A stretch of 62,259 nt of DNA from Actinomycetota bacterium. Lineage in GTDB: Bacteria; Actinomycetota; Acidimicrobiia; Acidimicrobiales; Ilumatobacteraceae. Shown piece by piece: positions 26,449 through 34,475 of this stretch. Each line of letters opens with the position of its first letter. The stretch's first letter is position 1. The translations under genes were made by a program, and so were the position numbers. The DNA lies in assembly GCA_027592925.1 (NCBI GenBank), contig JAQCJO010000005.1, forward strand, positions 1 to 62,259, written 5' to 3'. The notes under the pieces were generated by a model, which had not been told where the DNA came from, ran no database searches, and worked only from the letters and a program-made list of their open reading frames with translations.

Positions 26449-27821
26449 GCATTGGCTCAGGAAATAGCTCTAGCAATAGCGTGCCCGACCTGCAAGCAAT
26501 TGTTGACCGAGTGGTTGCAAAGGCCTCGAAAGGCGAGCAAATTGAGGCCTATGTCAGCCGTGGTGGCGAGACAGCAGTGCGCGTCTATGAAGGCGAAGTA
26601 GAGCATTTTGTTTCCGCTCAAAGCGAAGGCGTAGGCATTCGGGTCATTAAAGATGGTCGCACGGGCTTTGCTTATGCGGGCACGCTCGATGCCGACGCGA
26701 TTGCTGAAGTACTTGCTGATGCACGCGACAACGTGGCATTTGGTACGCCCGACGAATACGCAGGGCTTGCTGAACCAGATGGTGTTGCTCAAATTCCGCA
26801 AAAGTTTTGGGACGACGAATTGGCTGGTTATGCAACCGCTGACAAGATCTCGCTGACGAAAGAACTCGAAAAACTTACGCTCGGCATGGACTCACGTGTG
26901 CGTGTTGAAGAATCCAATTACGACGATGGTTGGGGTGAAGTTGCGGTTGCTACCACAACAGGCATTCGCGAAAGTGGACGAGGCAACTCGTGTTACGTAT
27001 CGGTGAGCACGCTTGCCGATGACGGTGACGAAACACAGACTGGCTTTAGTTTTTCGGTTGGCGACTCGCCAAATGAATTCAACTTGCCAAAAGCTGCGCG
27101 TGAAGCTGCCGAACGTGCAACACGTTTGTTGGGTGCTGTTAAGCCACCAAGCAAGCGCACCACGGTTGTGCTTGATCCATACGTGACGTCGCAGTTCTTG
27201 GGAGTGCTTTCGAGCACACTCAATGGTGAAAACGTTTCAAAGGGTCGCAGTTTTTTTGCTGACAAACTTGGCGAAACAGTTGCAGACCCGCGCATCACAC
27301 TTGTCGATGATCCAACAAACCCGCTTGCTTACACCGCCACCGACATTGACGGTGAAGGCTTGGCTGCACGTCGCAATGTGTTGATTGAAAATGGTGTGCT
27401 CAAGATGTTTGTGCAATCGAGTTACAGCGCGCGTCGCACCGGCACAAAGAGTACGGGTAATGCAACACGTGGTGGCTTTGGCGGCACACCTGGCGTTGGT
27501 TGTTTAGCGATGCAATTGCAGCCAGGTACGCAGAGCCAAGAAGAGTTGATCAAGGGTGTTGATGACGGTGTCTGGATTCAGATGGTGCAAGGGCTGCACA
27601 GCGGTGTTAACCCAATCTCTGGCGACTTCTCGACTGGTGCATCGGGCATGATGATTCGCAACGGCGCAGTTGCCGAACCAGTTCGCGAGTTCACTATTGC
27701 TTCGACGCTGCAGCGCATGTTGCTCGACATCGTGGCCATTGGCGGCGACATCGACTGGTTGCCATCGCGTGCTGTGGGCTTGACGCTCGTGATCCGCGAC
27801 GTGACTATGAGTGGTCAATAG
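26445..27821 (+). CDS. pmbA: TldE/PmbA, non-catalytic partner of TldD
   Basis: Protein of 458 residues homologous to TldD but without the HExxxH motif, as expected for TldE. GVGIRVIKDGRTGFAYA marks the N-terminal domain and GVNPISGDFSTGASGMMIRNG the C-terminal one. It starts at the ATG in the 4-base overlap with tldD and should form a heterodimer with it. No precursor peptide or RiPP enzyme was seen nearby, so a housekeeping role is more likely. Confidence 0.92.
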   Translation: MSIGSGNSSSNSVPDLQAIVDRVVAKASKGEQIEAYVSRGGETAVRVYEGEVEHFVSAQSEGVGIRVIKDGRTGFAYAGTLDADAIAEVLADARDNVAFGTPDEYAGLAEPDGVAQIPQKFWDDELAGYATADKISLTKELEKLTLGMDSRVRVEESNYDDGWGEVAVATTTGIRESGRGNSCYVSVSTLADDGDETQTGFSFSVGDSPNEFNLPKAAREAAERATRLLGAVKPPSKRTTVVLDPYVTSQFLGVLSSTLNGENVSKGRSFFADKLGETVADPRITLVDDPTNPLAYTATDIDGEGLAARRNVLIENGVLKMFVQSSYSARRTGTKSTGNATRGGFGGTPGVGCLAMQLQPGTQSQEELIKGVDDGVWIQMVQGLHSGVNPISGDFSTGASGMMIRNGAVAEPVREFTIASTLQRMLLDIVAIGGDIDWLPSRAVGLTLVIRDVTMSGQ

Positions 27822-27863
27822 CGGGCGGTCAATAGCCAGTAAATACCCCTGCAATACCCCTCT

Positions 27864-27881
27864 TGTAGCATATGTGCTACA
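27864..27881. promoter_or_regulatory. Perfect inverted repeat, probable toxin-antitoxin operator
   Basis: TGTAGCA, spacer TATG, TGCTACA form a perfect 7-bp inverted repeat ending 8 bases before the antitoxin start. TACAGT (27878-27883) overlaps its right arm and lies 6 bases before the ATG, so a bound repressor would block RNA polymerase. Phd-type antitoxins usually repress their own operon through such palindromes. Confidence 0.7.
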
Positions 27882-27889
27882 GTTTGAAA

Positions 27890-28162
27890 ATGACCGAAGT
27901 GCCTTCCCGCGAATTGCGAAATAACACGCGTGACCTCATCACGCGCGCAAACAAAGGAGAAAAGATCGTGATCACTGTAGACGGCATACCAATGGCAGAG
28001 TTGCAACCTGTTTCCGCAAAGCGCAGGTGGGTGCCGAAGGCAGAACTGGAGCACATCTTTTTTTCAATTGACCGCGGATTGATTGATGAAATTAACGAAG
28101 GGCTTCTGACGATGGCAGAGCTTGATCGACGATCTGATGCCATGTGGGATGGCACAAAATGA
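27890..28162 (+). CDS. Phd/YefM-type antitoxin
   Basis: Protein of 90 residues. The N-terminal half has the Phd/YefM dimer fold (PSRELRNNTRDLITRANKGE, then IVITVDGIPMAELQPV), which binds DNA. The C-terminal half is charged and should wrap the toxin. I start at the ATG at 27890; an ATG six codons earlier lies inside the operator palindrome. The stop overlaps the toxin start by ATGA, so the pair is translationally coupled. Confidence 0.85.
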   Translation: MTEVPSRELRNNTRDLITRANKGEKIVITVDGIPMAELQPVSAKRRWVPKAELEHIFFSIDRGLIDEINEGLLTMAELDRRSDAMWDGTK

Positions 28163-28545
28163 CGCGCGGGTTGCTCGACACAAATATTTTTATCTCGCTT
28201 GAACTTGGTCGCAGCGTAAAGAGCCAGATGATTCCTGACGAACTAGCAATTTCTGTCATCACACTTGCTGAACTTGAATTTGGCGTCTACAGCGCTACTG
28301 ATCAACAAACGAGAGCGAAGCGCATGGCGACATTTCGCAAAGTAATGGATTTTGAAGCAATAGACATTACGAGCGATATCGCAAGCATCTGGGCGGCAGT
28401 ACGAGCCTCGGGTCAGGCAAAAAAATCCAAACTTTCAGAGAACGATGTTTGGATTGCAGCGACTGCAATCAACCAGGGAGTTCCACTCGTGACTCAAGAC
28501 CGAGCGTTCGCGAGCATTTCGGACCTTGAAACCATTTTTGTTTAA
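28159..28545 (+). CDS. vapC: VapC-type PIN-domain toxin
   Basis: Protein of 128 residues with the four PIN-domain acidic positions intact: Asp7 in GLLDTN, Glu38 in TLAELEFG, Asp96 in SENDVWIAA and Asp114 in VTQDRAF. Family knowledge: VapC toxins are Mg-dependent RNases that cut tRNA or rRNA. Pairing a VapC toxin with a Phd/YefM-like antitoxin is a common mixed arrangement. Because every active-site residue is present, it is probably functional. Confidence 0.88.
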   Translation: MTRGLLDTNIFISLELGRSVKSQMIPDELAISVITLAELEFGVYSATDQQTRAKRMATFRKVMDFEAIDITSDIASIWAAVRASGQAKKSKLSENDVWIAATAINQGVPLVTQDRAFASISDLETIFV

Positions 28546-28568
28546 GACGATCCACTAAACCTGTACCT

Positions 28569-29411
28569 ATGCCGATCCTTCACGCAATCATCCTCGGGTT
28601 GGTGCAAGGGCTGTCCGAGTTTTTGCCTATCTCATCTAGCGGTCACCTGGCGTTGGTGCCGTGGTTATTTGGCTGGAATGACTTTGGCAATTTGGCCAAT
28701 GGCGCCGCTGTAGAAAAAGCATTCGATACTTCATTGCATTTGGGCACTTTGCTTGCAGTGTTGTTTTACTTGCGCCAAGAGCTCGTTGGTTATGTACGCG
28801 AAGGTGTGCGCTTGATCATTGCCCCTAAACGCGCAGACAAACAGATGGGTCGAAGGGCGTGGTTGTTTGTTGCATCAGCGATTCCTGCTGGCATTGCCGG
28901 AGCAATTGGCGAACAATGGGTGACCGAAAAACTCGGTAAGCCAGTGATGATCGCTGTTTCGTTGATCGTGTTTGGACTTGTGTTGTTGTGGGCCGACCGC
29001 TTGGCTGGCGAGCGCACAGAAAGCTCATTTACGGCTCGTGATGCAATGCTGATAGGTCTTGCCCAAGTAATCGCCCTTAATCCGGGCACCTCGCGATCGG
29101 GCATCACTATCACTGCTGCGCGCAAGTTTGGTTTTTCTCGCGATGCCGCTGCACGAGTGAGCTTTTTGATGAGCGTGCCAGTAATTGGTGGAGCAGTGTT
29201 GTTTAAGTTGGCAAAACTTGCCAATGACGGCATACCTGAGGGTTTACTCACTCCAATGATTGTCGGCATTGTTACTGCGGGTATTTCTGGTTGGTTTGCA
29301 ATGTGGGGAATGATGCGCGTGTTGCGCAGTCGTAGCTTTAATGGATTCGTTATTTATCGAGTACTTATTGGCACAGGTGTGTTGTTGCTCGCTGCTACCT
29401 CTGTTCGCTAG
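28569..29411 (+). CDS. uppP: Undecaprenyl-diphosphate phosphatase (UppP/BacA)
   Basis: Membrane protein of 280 residues with about eight spans. The two catalytic signatures are EFLPISSSGHLALVPWLFGW near residue 17 and NPGTSRSGITITAARKFG near residue 173. It recycles the lipid carrier for peptidoglycan and other surface polymers and is a classical bacitracin-tolerance determinant. It begins 23 bases after the toxin gene and probably has its own promoter. Confidence 0.93.
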   Translation: MPILHAIILGLVQGLSEFLPISSSGHLALVPWLFGWNDFGNLANGAAVEKAFDTSLHLGTLLAVLFYLRQELVGYVREGVRLIIAPKRADKQMGRRAWLFVASAIPAGIAGAIGEQWVTEKLGKPVMIAVSLIVFGLVLLWADRLAGERTESSFTARDAMLIGLAQVIALNPGTSRSGITITAARKFGFSRDAAARVSFLMSVPVIGGAVLFKLAKLANDGIPEGLLTPMIVGIVTAGISGWFAMWGMMRVLRSRSFNGFVIYRVLIGTGVLLLAATSVR

Positions 29412-29420
29412 ACAAGTTCG

Positions 29421-30083
29421 CTAGCTCGACACCACCAACGTTGCGTCGCCAATTGCTGCAGCGCTTGCAACTGCCGCAGACAATTCTGCTGGCACCGCGA
29501 CTATGACGCCAATTGTGTCTTCAATCAGACTTAATACGAGTGCATCAGCAGCAAGCACTATGCCATTGGCGATGATGTCGACATGGTCGCCAACTTGCAT
29601 TGGCGGTAGTGCTGCAGGTGGCACGATGGCCACTGATCGAAAACCAACCGGCAGTTGCAACTGTTTTGAAGTGCTGGTGCCAGTGTTGGTGGTGGTGAGT
29701 AATTCGCCAATCGAGATTGATTGTTGAGCGACTAAACCAGGTTGCAGATTGTGCAGGGCGGTTGGGGTAACTGCAGAGCGGGGAAGCGTGCGCAGACTAA
29801 ATAACTGTGTGGTGATGATGTCGCCAGGTTCAATGTTGCTTGAAGCAATGAGCACTGGTGTGGTTGAACCAAGTGAGGCAGTTGCCGATTGCATGCGTCT
29901 CAACGTGGCAAAAAATGTCAACGCAGCACAACACACGAGAACTGCGATGACTTGTTGACGACGACGATTGTTGCGACACAACGCCAAATAGTTAGCAGCG
30001 CTCATTTTGCGTATGCGCACAATGACGGGGGCGATGGTGGCTACAAGTTTGTGAAGCGATGCAGGGACTAGTTTGTTGTTCAT
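29421..30083 (-). CDS. SAF-domain (CpaB/RcpC-like) membrane-anchored protein
   Basis: Protein of 220 residues: a basic N-terminus, one membrane span (QVIAVLVCCAALTFFATL), then an extracytoplasmic SAF domain (VLIASSNIEPGDIITTQL, SVAIVPPAALPPMQVGDHVDI). The SAF/CpaB fold occurs in Flp-pilus assembly and in sugar-acid enzymes. No pilus genes are near, so the role is open. An ATG 26 codons in would still keep the span. It lies 47 bases downstream of the FmdB-like gene, probably cotranscribed. Confidence 0.7.
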   Translation of the reverse strand: MNNKLVPASLHKLVATIAPVIVRIRKMSAANYLALCRNNRRRQQVIAVLVCCAALTFFATLRRMQSATASLGSTTPVLIASSNIEPGDIITTQLFSLRTLPRSAVTPTALHNLQPGLVAQQSISIGELLTTTNTGTSTSKQLQLPVGFRSVAIVPPAALPPMQVGDHVDIIANGIVLAADALVLSLIEDTIGVIVAVPAELSAAVASAAAIGDATLVVSS

Positions 30084-30130
30084 GCATTGTTGTGTGCGCG
30101 AGGCACACCAAAAATGCGGGAAAAACTGTG

Positions 30131-30466
30131 TTACGAAGCGGGTGTGCTGGCTGGCGCTGCAGGTGTTGCAGCAGGCGTTGTAGCGGGTGCTGCTGGAGCA
30201 GCAGATGTACTTTCGGATGCTGCGGGAGTCGAGGCGCTTGTTGACGAACTTGATGCAGTGGTTGTGCTGCTCGAAGTCGATTTGCTGTCGGTCTTATAAA
30301 AGCCACCGCCCTTAAATGAAACGCCAACAGGGGTGAAGACCTTTTTGACTGGCTTTACAACGTCGTCTTGGGGGTGGGCCAACTCGGTCAATGGGTCGTC
30401 GGTGAATGCCTGATAGACCTCAATCGTCTCGCCAGAGTCAATGAATTTGTAGACATACGTTGGCAT
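30131..30466 (-). CDS. FmdB/Ruc-like protein lacking the zinc-ribbon cysteines
   Basis: Protein of 111 residues. The N-terminal half follows the FmdB-type pattern: MPTYVYKF opening, QAFTDDPLTE, then GVSFKGGGFYKTDS. Family members have two Cys pairs that bind zinc, but this protein contains no Cys at all. The C-terminal half is a low-complexity, disordered Ser/Thr/Ala/Pro tail. In Mycobacterium tuberculosis the related Ruc (Rv0991c), also next to galU, is a redox-switched chaperone that depends on those Cys residues. The ATG at 30466 matches the family start; the longer frame does not. It is divergent from galU. Confidence 0.8.
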   Translation of the reverse strand: MPTYVYKFIDSGETIEVYQAFTDDPLTELAHPQDDVVKPVKKVFTPVGVSFKGGGFYKTDSKSTSSSTTTASSSSTSASTPAASESTSAAPAAPATTPAATPAAPASTPAS

Positions 30467-30476
30467 CAGGTCAACA

Positions 30477-30486
30477 ATTCTAGGAT
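30477..30486. promoter_or_regulatory. Overlapping divergent -10 elements (FmdB-like gene / galU)
   Basis: ATTCTAGGAT reads TAGGAT on the plus strand, 6 bases before the galU GTG. On the minus strand it reads TAGAAT, 10 bases before the FmdB-like ATG. The layout copies that at 25004-25013. Confidence 0.45.
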
Positions 30487-30492
30487 GCAAGG

Positions 30493-31359
30493 GTGGCAAT
30501 GCACACCGCTGTTATCCCCGCTGCTGGGTTGGGGACGAGATTTCTGCCTGCGACCAAGGCGGTGCCAAAAGAGTTAATGCCAATTTTCGACACGCCTGCC
30601 CTGCAACTGGTGATGGATGAAGCAATTGGGGCTGGGTGTGACCACATCGTTGTGGTGTCAAACAAAGCCAAGAGCGGCATCGAGGCGTACTTGGCGCCTT
30701 CGCCCGACGTGGTCAAGCGTGTGCGCGACAGCGGTCGCACCGAATTGGCAGATCGACTTTCACTCATTGGCACCGATGTGAAGATCACCGTCGCATATCA
30801 AGATGAGCCGCGTGGCCTCGGGCATGCCGTTGCCTGCGCGCGCCAAGCAGTTGGTAACGAATCATTTGCGGTCTTGTTGCCCGACGAATTAATGGGCGAT
30901 GCCTCGTTGCTGACACAGATGTGGCAGATGCACGATGCGGGGGGCAAATACGTTGTCGGTCTCAAGCAAGTGCCAATGAGCGAAGTGAGCGCATACGGTT
31001 GCGTAAAGACCACTGGCGCACCTGACAAAGACGGTGTCGTCACAGTGACTGGCGTTGTAGAAAAACCTGCGATCAACGAAGCACCAAGCGATCTCATCTT
31101 GATCGGCCGTTATGTTTTGGGCGCCGACATGTTTGACATGCTCGACACACTTGCGCCGGCAAAGGGCGGCGAGATCTTGCTGACCGACGGGCTTCTTATG
31201 GCGGCAACTGCAGGCAACTTATTGGGTGTGGTGAGCGATATCGATCGCCATGACACTGGTACGCCGATGGGTTGGTTGCAGGCAGTGATCGAGATTGCGC
31301 TGAAGCGCAAAGATGTTGGTGCAGAACTCTCCACATGGTTAGAAGGAAGATTCAAATGA
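30493..31359 (+). CDS. galU: UTP-glucose-1-phosphate uridylyltransferase
   Basis: Nucleotidyltransferase of 288 residues making UDP-glucose. The N-terminal signature is AVIPAAGLGTRFLPATKAVP followed by KELMPIFDTP. The central DEPRGLGHAVACA and VVEKP stretches are typical of GalU. The GTG at 30493 fits the leaderless -10 element; ATG at 30499 is the alternative. The stop overlaps the next start by ATGA. Its neighbours match the conserved actinobacterial block around galU and moeA/glp. Confidence 0.93.
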   Translation: MAMHTAVIPAAGLGTRFLPATKAVPKELMPIFDTPALQLVMDEAIGAGCDHIVVVSNKAKSGIEAYLAPSPDVVKRVRDSGRTELADRLSLIGTDVKITVAYQDEPRGLGHAVACARQAVGNESFAVLLPDELMGDASLLTQMWQMHDAGGKYVVGLKQVPMSEVSAYGCVKTTGAPDKDGVVTVTGVVEKPAINEAPSDLILIGRYVLGADMFDMLDTLAPAKGGEILLTDGLLMAATAGNLLGVVSDIDRHDTGTPMGWLQAVIEIALKRKDVGAELSTWLEGRFK

Positions 31360-32591
31360 GCAAATTACAAGTGACCATTGATCCAAAAGAAGTAGGCATG
31401 TCGGCAGAGCGACTCAAGCGCATTGACGAACACTTTCGGGAATATGTAGATGATGGCAGGTTGCCTGGCTACACCGTTGCTGTTGCGCGCTACGGACAAA
31501 TCGCGCACGTGAGCACGTACGGCATGCGCGACATGGAAAGCAAACTTCCAACCGAACTTGACACCTTGTATCGAATCGCGTCGATGACCAAACCAATTAC
31601 GTCGATTGCTTGCATGATGTTGGTTGAAGAAGGCAAATTGCAACTGACCGATCCGGTGAGTCGATTTATTCCTAAATTTCGCCATACCAAGGTGTATGAG
31701 AGTGGCACAGCAGAAAACCCAGTGCTTGCGCCAATGAACGAACCAATGCGCATTTGGCACCTGCTCACGCATACTGCTGGCCTTACATATGCGCATAATT
31801 ACACGAGTGTTGTGGACGAGATGTATCGCAATGCTGGGTTAGGTTTGGTTTCACACGGTCGGGAGACGCTCGAAGAAATATGCGACCGCTTGGCAGACAT
31901 GCCACTTGTTTTTGAGCCTGGCTCATCGTGGATCTACGGCGTGTCAACCGACGTATTGGGTCGCGTTGTCGAAGTTGCGTCTGGAATGTCATTGAACGAC
32001 TTTTTCCAAACGCGCATATTGCAACCATTGAAAATGCAAGACACGAGTTTTTGGGTGCCGAGAGAAAAACTGTCACGTTTGGCTGCGGTGTACACACCAG
32101 ACGAAACCGGGTTGAAGGCAGTGCGCTTGCCGTCGATGGAACAGTCGGTGCTCACGAAGCCATCAGCCTTTTCTGGCGGTGGTGGGTTGGTTTCAACCGC
32201 GTATGACTATTGGCGATTTTTGCAAATGCTAGAAAATGGTGGAGAGCTTGATGGTGTTCGACTGATCTCGCCAACCACTCTTGACCTGATGACAAAGAAC
32301 CATTTGCCAAATAATCAAGACGTTTCGCAATTCGGCCGTGTCGTTGGCGAAGAGGTGTTTTATGACGGCCTCGGTTTTGGACTTGGCTTTGCTGTGGTGA
32401 TTGATCAGGCAAAAACGAAAGTTGCTTGCTCCGATGGCACATTCAGTTGGGGTGGAATATTCAGCACTGCTTTTTGGATTGATCCTGTCGAAGAGATCAC
32501 TGCAACTTTTTATACACAATTGATTCCTTCAACGACATATCCGATTCGCCCATTTTTGCGCAGCATGGTGTACGGCGCAATTATCGAATAG
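31356..32591 (+). CDS. Beta-lactamase-fold serine hydrolase (class C/esterase type)
   Basis: Protein of 411 residues with no signal peptide. The nucleophile motif is SMTK in RIASMTKPITSIACM, the tyrosine motif is YGVS in SWIYGVSTDVLG, and SGGGGLVSTAYDY follows. This is the cytoplasmic esterase/D-aminopeptidase-like branch rather than an antibiotic-hydrolysing lactamase. AGAAGGAAG precedes the ATG, which overlaps galU by 4 bases. Substrate unknown. Confidence 0.82.
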   Translation: MSKLQVTIDPKEVGMSAERLKRIDEHFREYVDDGRLPGYTVAVARYGQIAHVSTYGMRDMESKLPTELDTLYRIASMTKPITSIACMMLVEEGKLQLTDPVSRFIPKFRHTKVYESGTAENPVLAPMNEPMRIWHLLTHTAGLTYAHNYTSVVDEMYRNAGLGLVSHGRETLEEICDRLADMPLVFEPGSSWIYGVSTDVLGRVVEVASGMSLNDFFQTRILQPLKMQDTSFWVPREKLSRLAAVYTPDETGLKAVRLPSMEQSVLTKPSAFSGGGGLVSTAYDYWRFLQMLENGGELDGVRLISPTTLDLMTKNHLPNNQDVSQFGRVVGEEVFYDGLGFGLGFAVVIDQAKTKVACSDGTFSWGGIFSTAFWIDPVEEITATFYTQLIPSTTYPIRPFLRSMVYGAIIE

Positions 32592-32597
32592 CGGTGG

Positions 32598-33155
32598 TTA
32601 GTCGGCGCGAGAAAATGCGCCAGGTTCGTCAATCACAAAACCAAACTCGTCAACACTGACTTCAACTGTTTTGTTTTGCGCCAGGCTGATGTATTGCCAG
32701 CGATGAGTGTCGAGTCGTGTGTACATCTGTGGCACCACGGTGACGCCAAGTGTCTCCGTGTCAACTGTGATTACGTTTTTAGTCGATGAATGCCCAACAT
32801 GCAGCGGCAGTCTGTGAATCAGTATCGAGTTAGTAAATGGCGTGCCTGGCAAATCGATGTCGATACAGCCGTCCAGCTCGGTGCGGTGGTCGCCATTCAT
32901 CTCGCCCCACCTGCCGTGACCATCGGTTGCGAGCCACAAGTCGGGCTCATCCATGTCACGAAACAATAAAAACTGTTGCACGACCCACATTGCCGACATG
33001 CGGATGACGAAGTGGGCATTTTCGGAACCCAAGACCCCGTTGGCTGTCCAACCCTCGTTTTCCCACAACAGATGAACCTCACTGAGATGACCCGAGTCGG
33101 CAATGGACCACCGTGCATCGTGACCCGATGAGGGCAGTGCGCCATAATTAGACAT
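32598..33155 (-). CDS. Putative glycolipid-binding-family protein
   Basis: Protein of 185 residues that fits the pattern of the PF06475 family (putative glycolipid-binding): an N-terminal region ending ENAHFVIRMSAMWVVQQF, then ELDGCIDIDLPGTPFTNS, then ILIHRLPLHVGHSS, then TRLDTHRWQYIS. The family has no proven biochemical role; a lipid-cavity fold related to LolA/LppX has been proposed. It is convergent with the hydrolase gene and divergent from moeA. Confidence 0.7.
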   Translation of the reverse strand: MSNYGALPSSGHDARWSIADSGHLSEVHLLWENEGWTANGVLGSENAHFVIRMSAMWVVQQFLLFRDMDEPDLWLATDGHGRWGEMNGDHRTELDGCIDIDLPGTPFTNSILIHRLPLHVGHSSTKNVITVDTETLGVTVVPQMYTRLDTHRWQYISLAQNKTVEVSVDEFGFVIDEPGAFSRAD

Positions 33156-33203
33156 AGTTAGCCATACTTACAGCCTGTCACGCGGCGGTACCGTAACGAG
33201 TCC

Positions 33204-34433
33204 ATGATTCCTATTGAAGAAGCACAAGCAGCCGTACTCGCAGCCTGCTCTCCCTTGACGCCTGTCGATAGCTCTTGCAAGCAGATGACAGGACGGGTGC
33301 TGGCACAAGATGTGGTGGCATCGGAAAATGTGCCGTGGTTTGCAAATTCTGCAGTTGACGGATTTGCAGTGCGGATGAATGATGTGCAACTAGTTCCTGT
33401 TGAGTTGCGGATTGTGGACACCGTTGCTGCTGGTGCTGAGCCAAAGATCGCGGTAAGTGCTGGCGAGGCGATCCGAATCATGACGGGCGCACCAATTCCG
33501 CCGGGCGCTGATGCGGTGGTGATGGTGGAGGATTCCGAAATTGTGAGTCCAGGTATTGTTCGCCTCACTCGTGCTGCGCGACCACACGAAGCAATCCGCG
33601 ACGCGGGCAGCGACATCATGGCAGGCCATACGGTGTTTGTAGCCGGAACTGTGCTCAATGCCGCTGGCATCGGTGTTTTGGCCAGTGTCAACGCTCGAGT
33701 TGTACGCGCTTATCCACGAGCCCGCGTAGCGCTGCTGTCCACAGGTGACGAACTGATCAGTGATGGCTCACCGCTGAAGATCGGTCAAATTCGTGAAAGC
33801 AATATGACGATGTTGCATTCACTTATTGAGGCAACTGGATGTGAAGTGATCAATTTGGGAGTTGTTCGTGACGATGAAGTCGAAATTGAACGAGTTCTTC
33901 GCGAGGTTGTCCTGCGTTGTGATGCAGTTGTCACAAGTGGTGGAGTGAGCATGGGCGATTTTGATGTGATTAAGGCAGTTTTGTCACGCATCGCCACGAT
34001 GAACTGGATGCAGATGGCGATTAAACCAGCCAAACCATTTGCGTTTGGACAACTCACTGCAGCAGATGGTCGTATTGTCCCGGTCTTTGGGTTGCCTGGA
34101 AACCCAGTGTCGTCACTGATCAGTTATGAACTGATTGCTCGTCCAGCGTTGCGCAAAATGATGGGGCACACGCGGGATTTGTTGCGACCACCAGTGCGGG
34201 CTTTGTTGGACTCTCCAATCATTCGTAAGTTAGATGGCAAGGTGCACTATGTGCGCGTGTTCGGTAGCTTTGAAAATGACGGCCGACTGCATGTGCGGGA
34301 TACTGGACCACAGGGGAGTCACCAACTGGCTGCCACGGCGTTTGCCAACGGCCTTGCCTATGTGGTTGATGGAACCGGTCTAGACGCGGGCGCAGAGGTC
34401 GATGTCTATGTCATTGGCGACGTACTCGGGTAA
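33204..34433 (+). CDS. moeA: Molybdopterin molybdenumtransferase MoeA / gephyrin-like Glp
   Basis: Protein of 409 residues with the full MoeA architecture. PWFANSAVDGFAVR matches the conserved NSAMDGYA motif, and RVALLSTGDELI, VTSGGVSMGDFDV and VFGLPGNPVSS form the MPT/gephyrin domain. Two readings are possible. With moaA and moaC next door it should insert molybdate into molybdopterin. Given galU upstream and a GlpR/SepX-like gene downstream, it could instead be the cell-division adaptor Glp of actinobacteria. TACCGT lies 9 bases before the ATG. Confidence 0.88.
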   Translation: MIPIEEAQAAVLAACSPLTPVDSSCKQMTGRVLAQDVVASENVPWFANSAVDGFAVRMNDVQLVPVELRIVDTVAAGAEPKIAVSAGEAIRIMTGAPIPPGADAVVMVEDSEIVSPGIVRLTRAARPHEAIRDAGSDIMAGHTVFVAGTVLNAAGIGVLASVNARVVRAYPRARVALLSTGDELISDGSPLKIGQIRESNMTMLHSLIEATGCEVINLGVVRDDEVEIERVLREVVLRCDAVVTSGGVSMGDFDVIKAVLSRIATMNWMQMAIKPAKPFAFGQLTAADGRIVPVFGLPGNPVSSLISYELIARPALRKMMGHTRDLLRPPVRALLDSPIIRKLDGKVHYVRVFGSFENDGRLHVRDTGPQGSHQLAATAFANGLAYVVDGTGLDAGAEVDVYVIGDVLG

Positions 34434-34463
34434 CCACGTGATGACCCAAATGAAATTGAGCCG

Positions 34464-34469
34464 TAGGAT
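34464..34469 (+). promoter_or_regulatory. Candidate -10 element (TAGGAT) for moaA
   Basis: TAGGAT, 6 bases before the ATG at 34476, no Shine-Dalgarno. It supports 34476 over the GTG at 34470 as the start. Same hexamer as galU. Confidence 0.45.
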
Positions 34470-34475
34470 GTGTCC

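Noticed and set aside
25021-27821. tldD/pmbA as part of a RiPP biosynthetic cluster
   Set aside because: No precursor peptide, modification enzyme or exporter lies nearby; the pair appears housekeeping.
31356-32591. Antibiotic-resistance beta-lactamase
   Set aside because: No signal peptide, and the motif set fits the esterase/D-aminopeptidase-like class C relatives.
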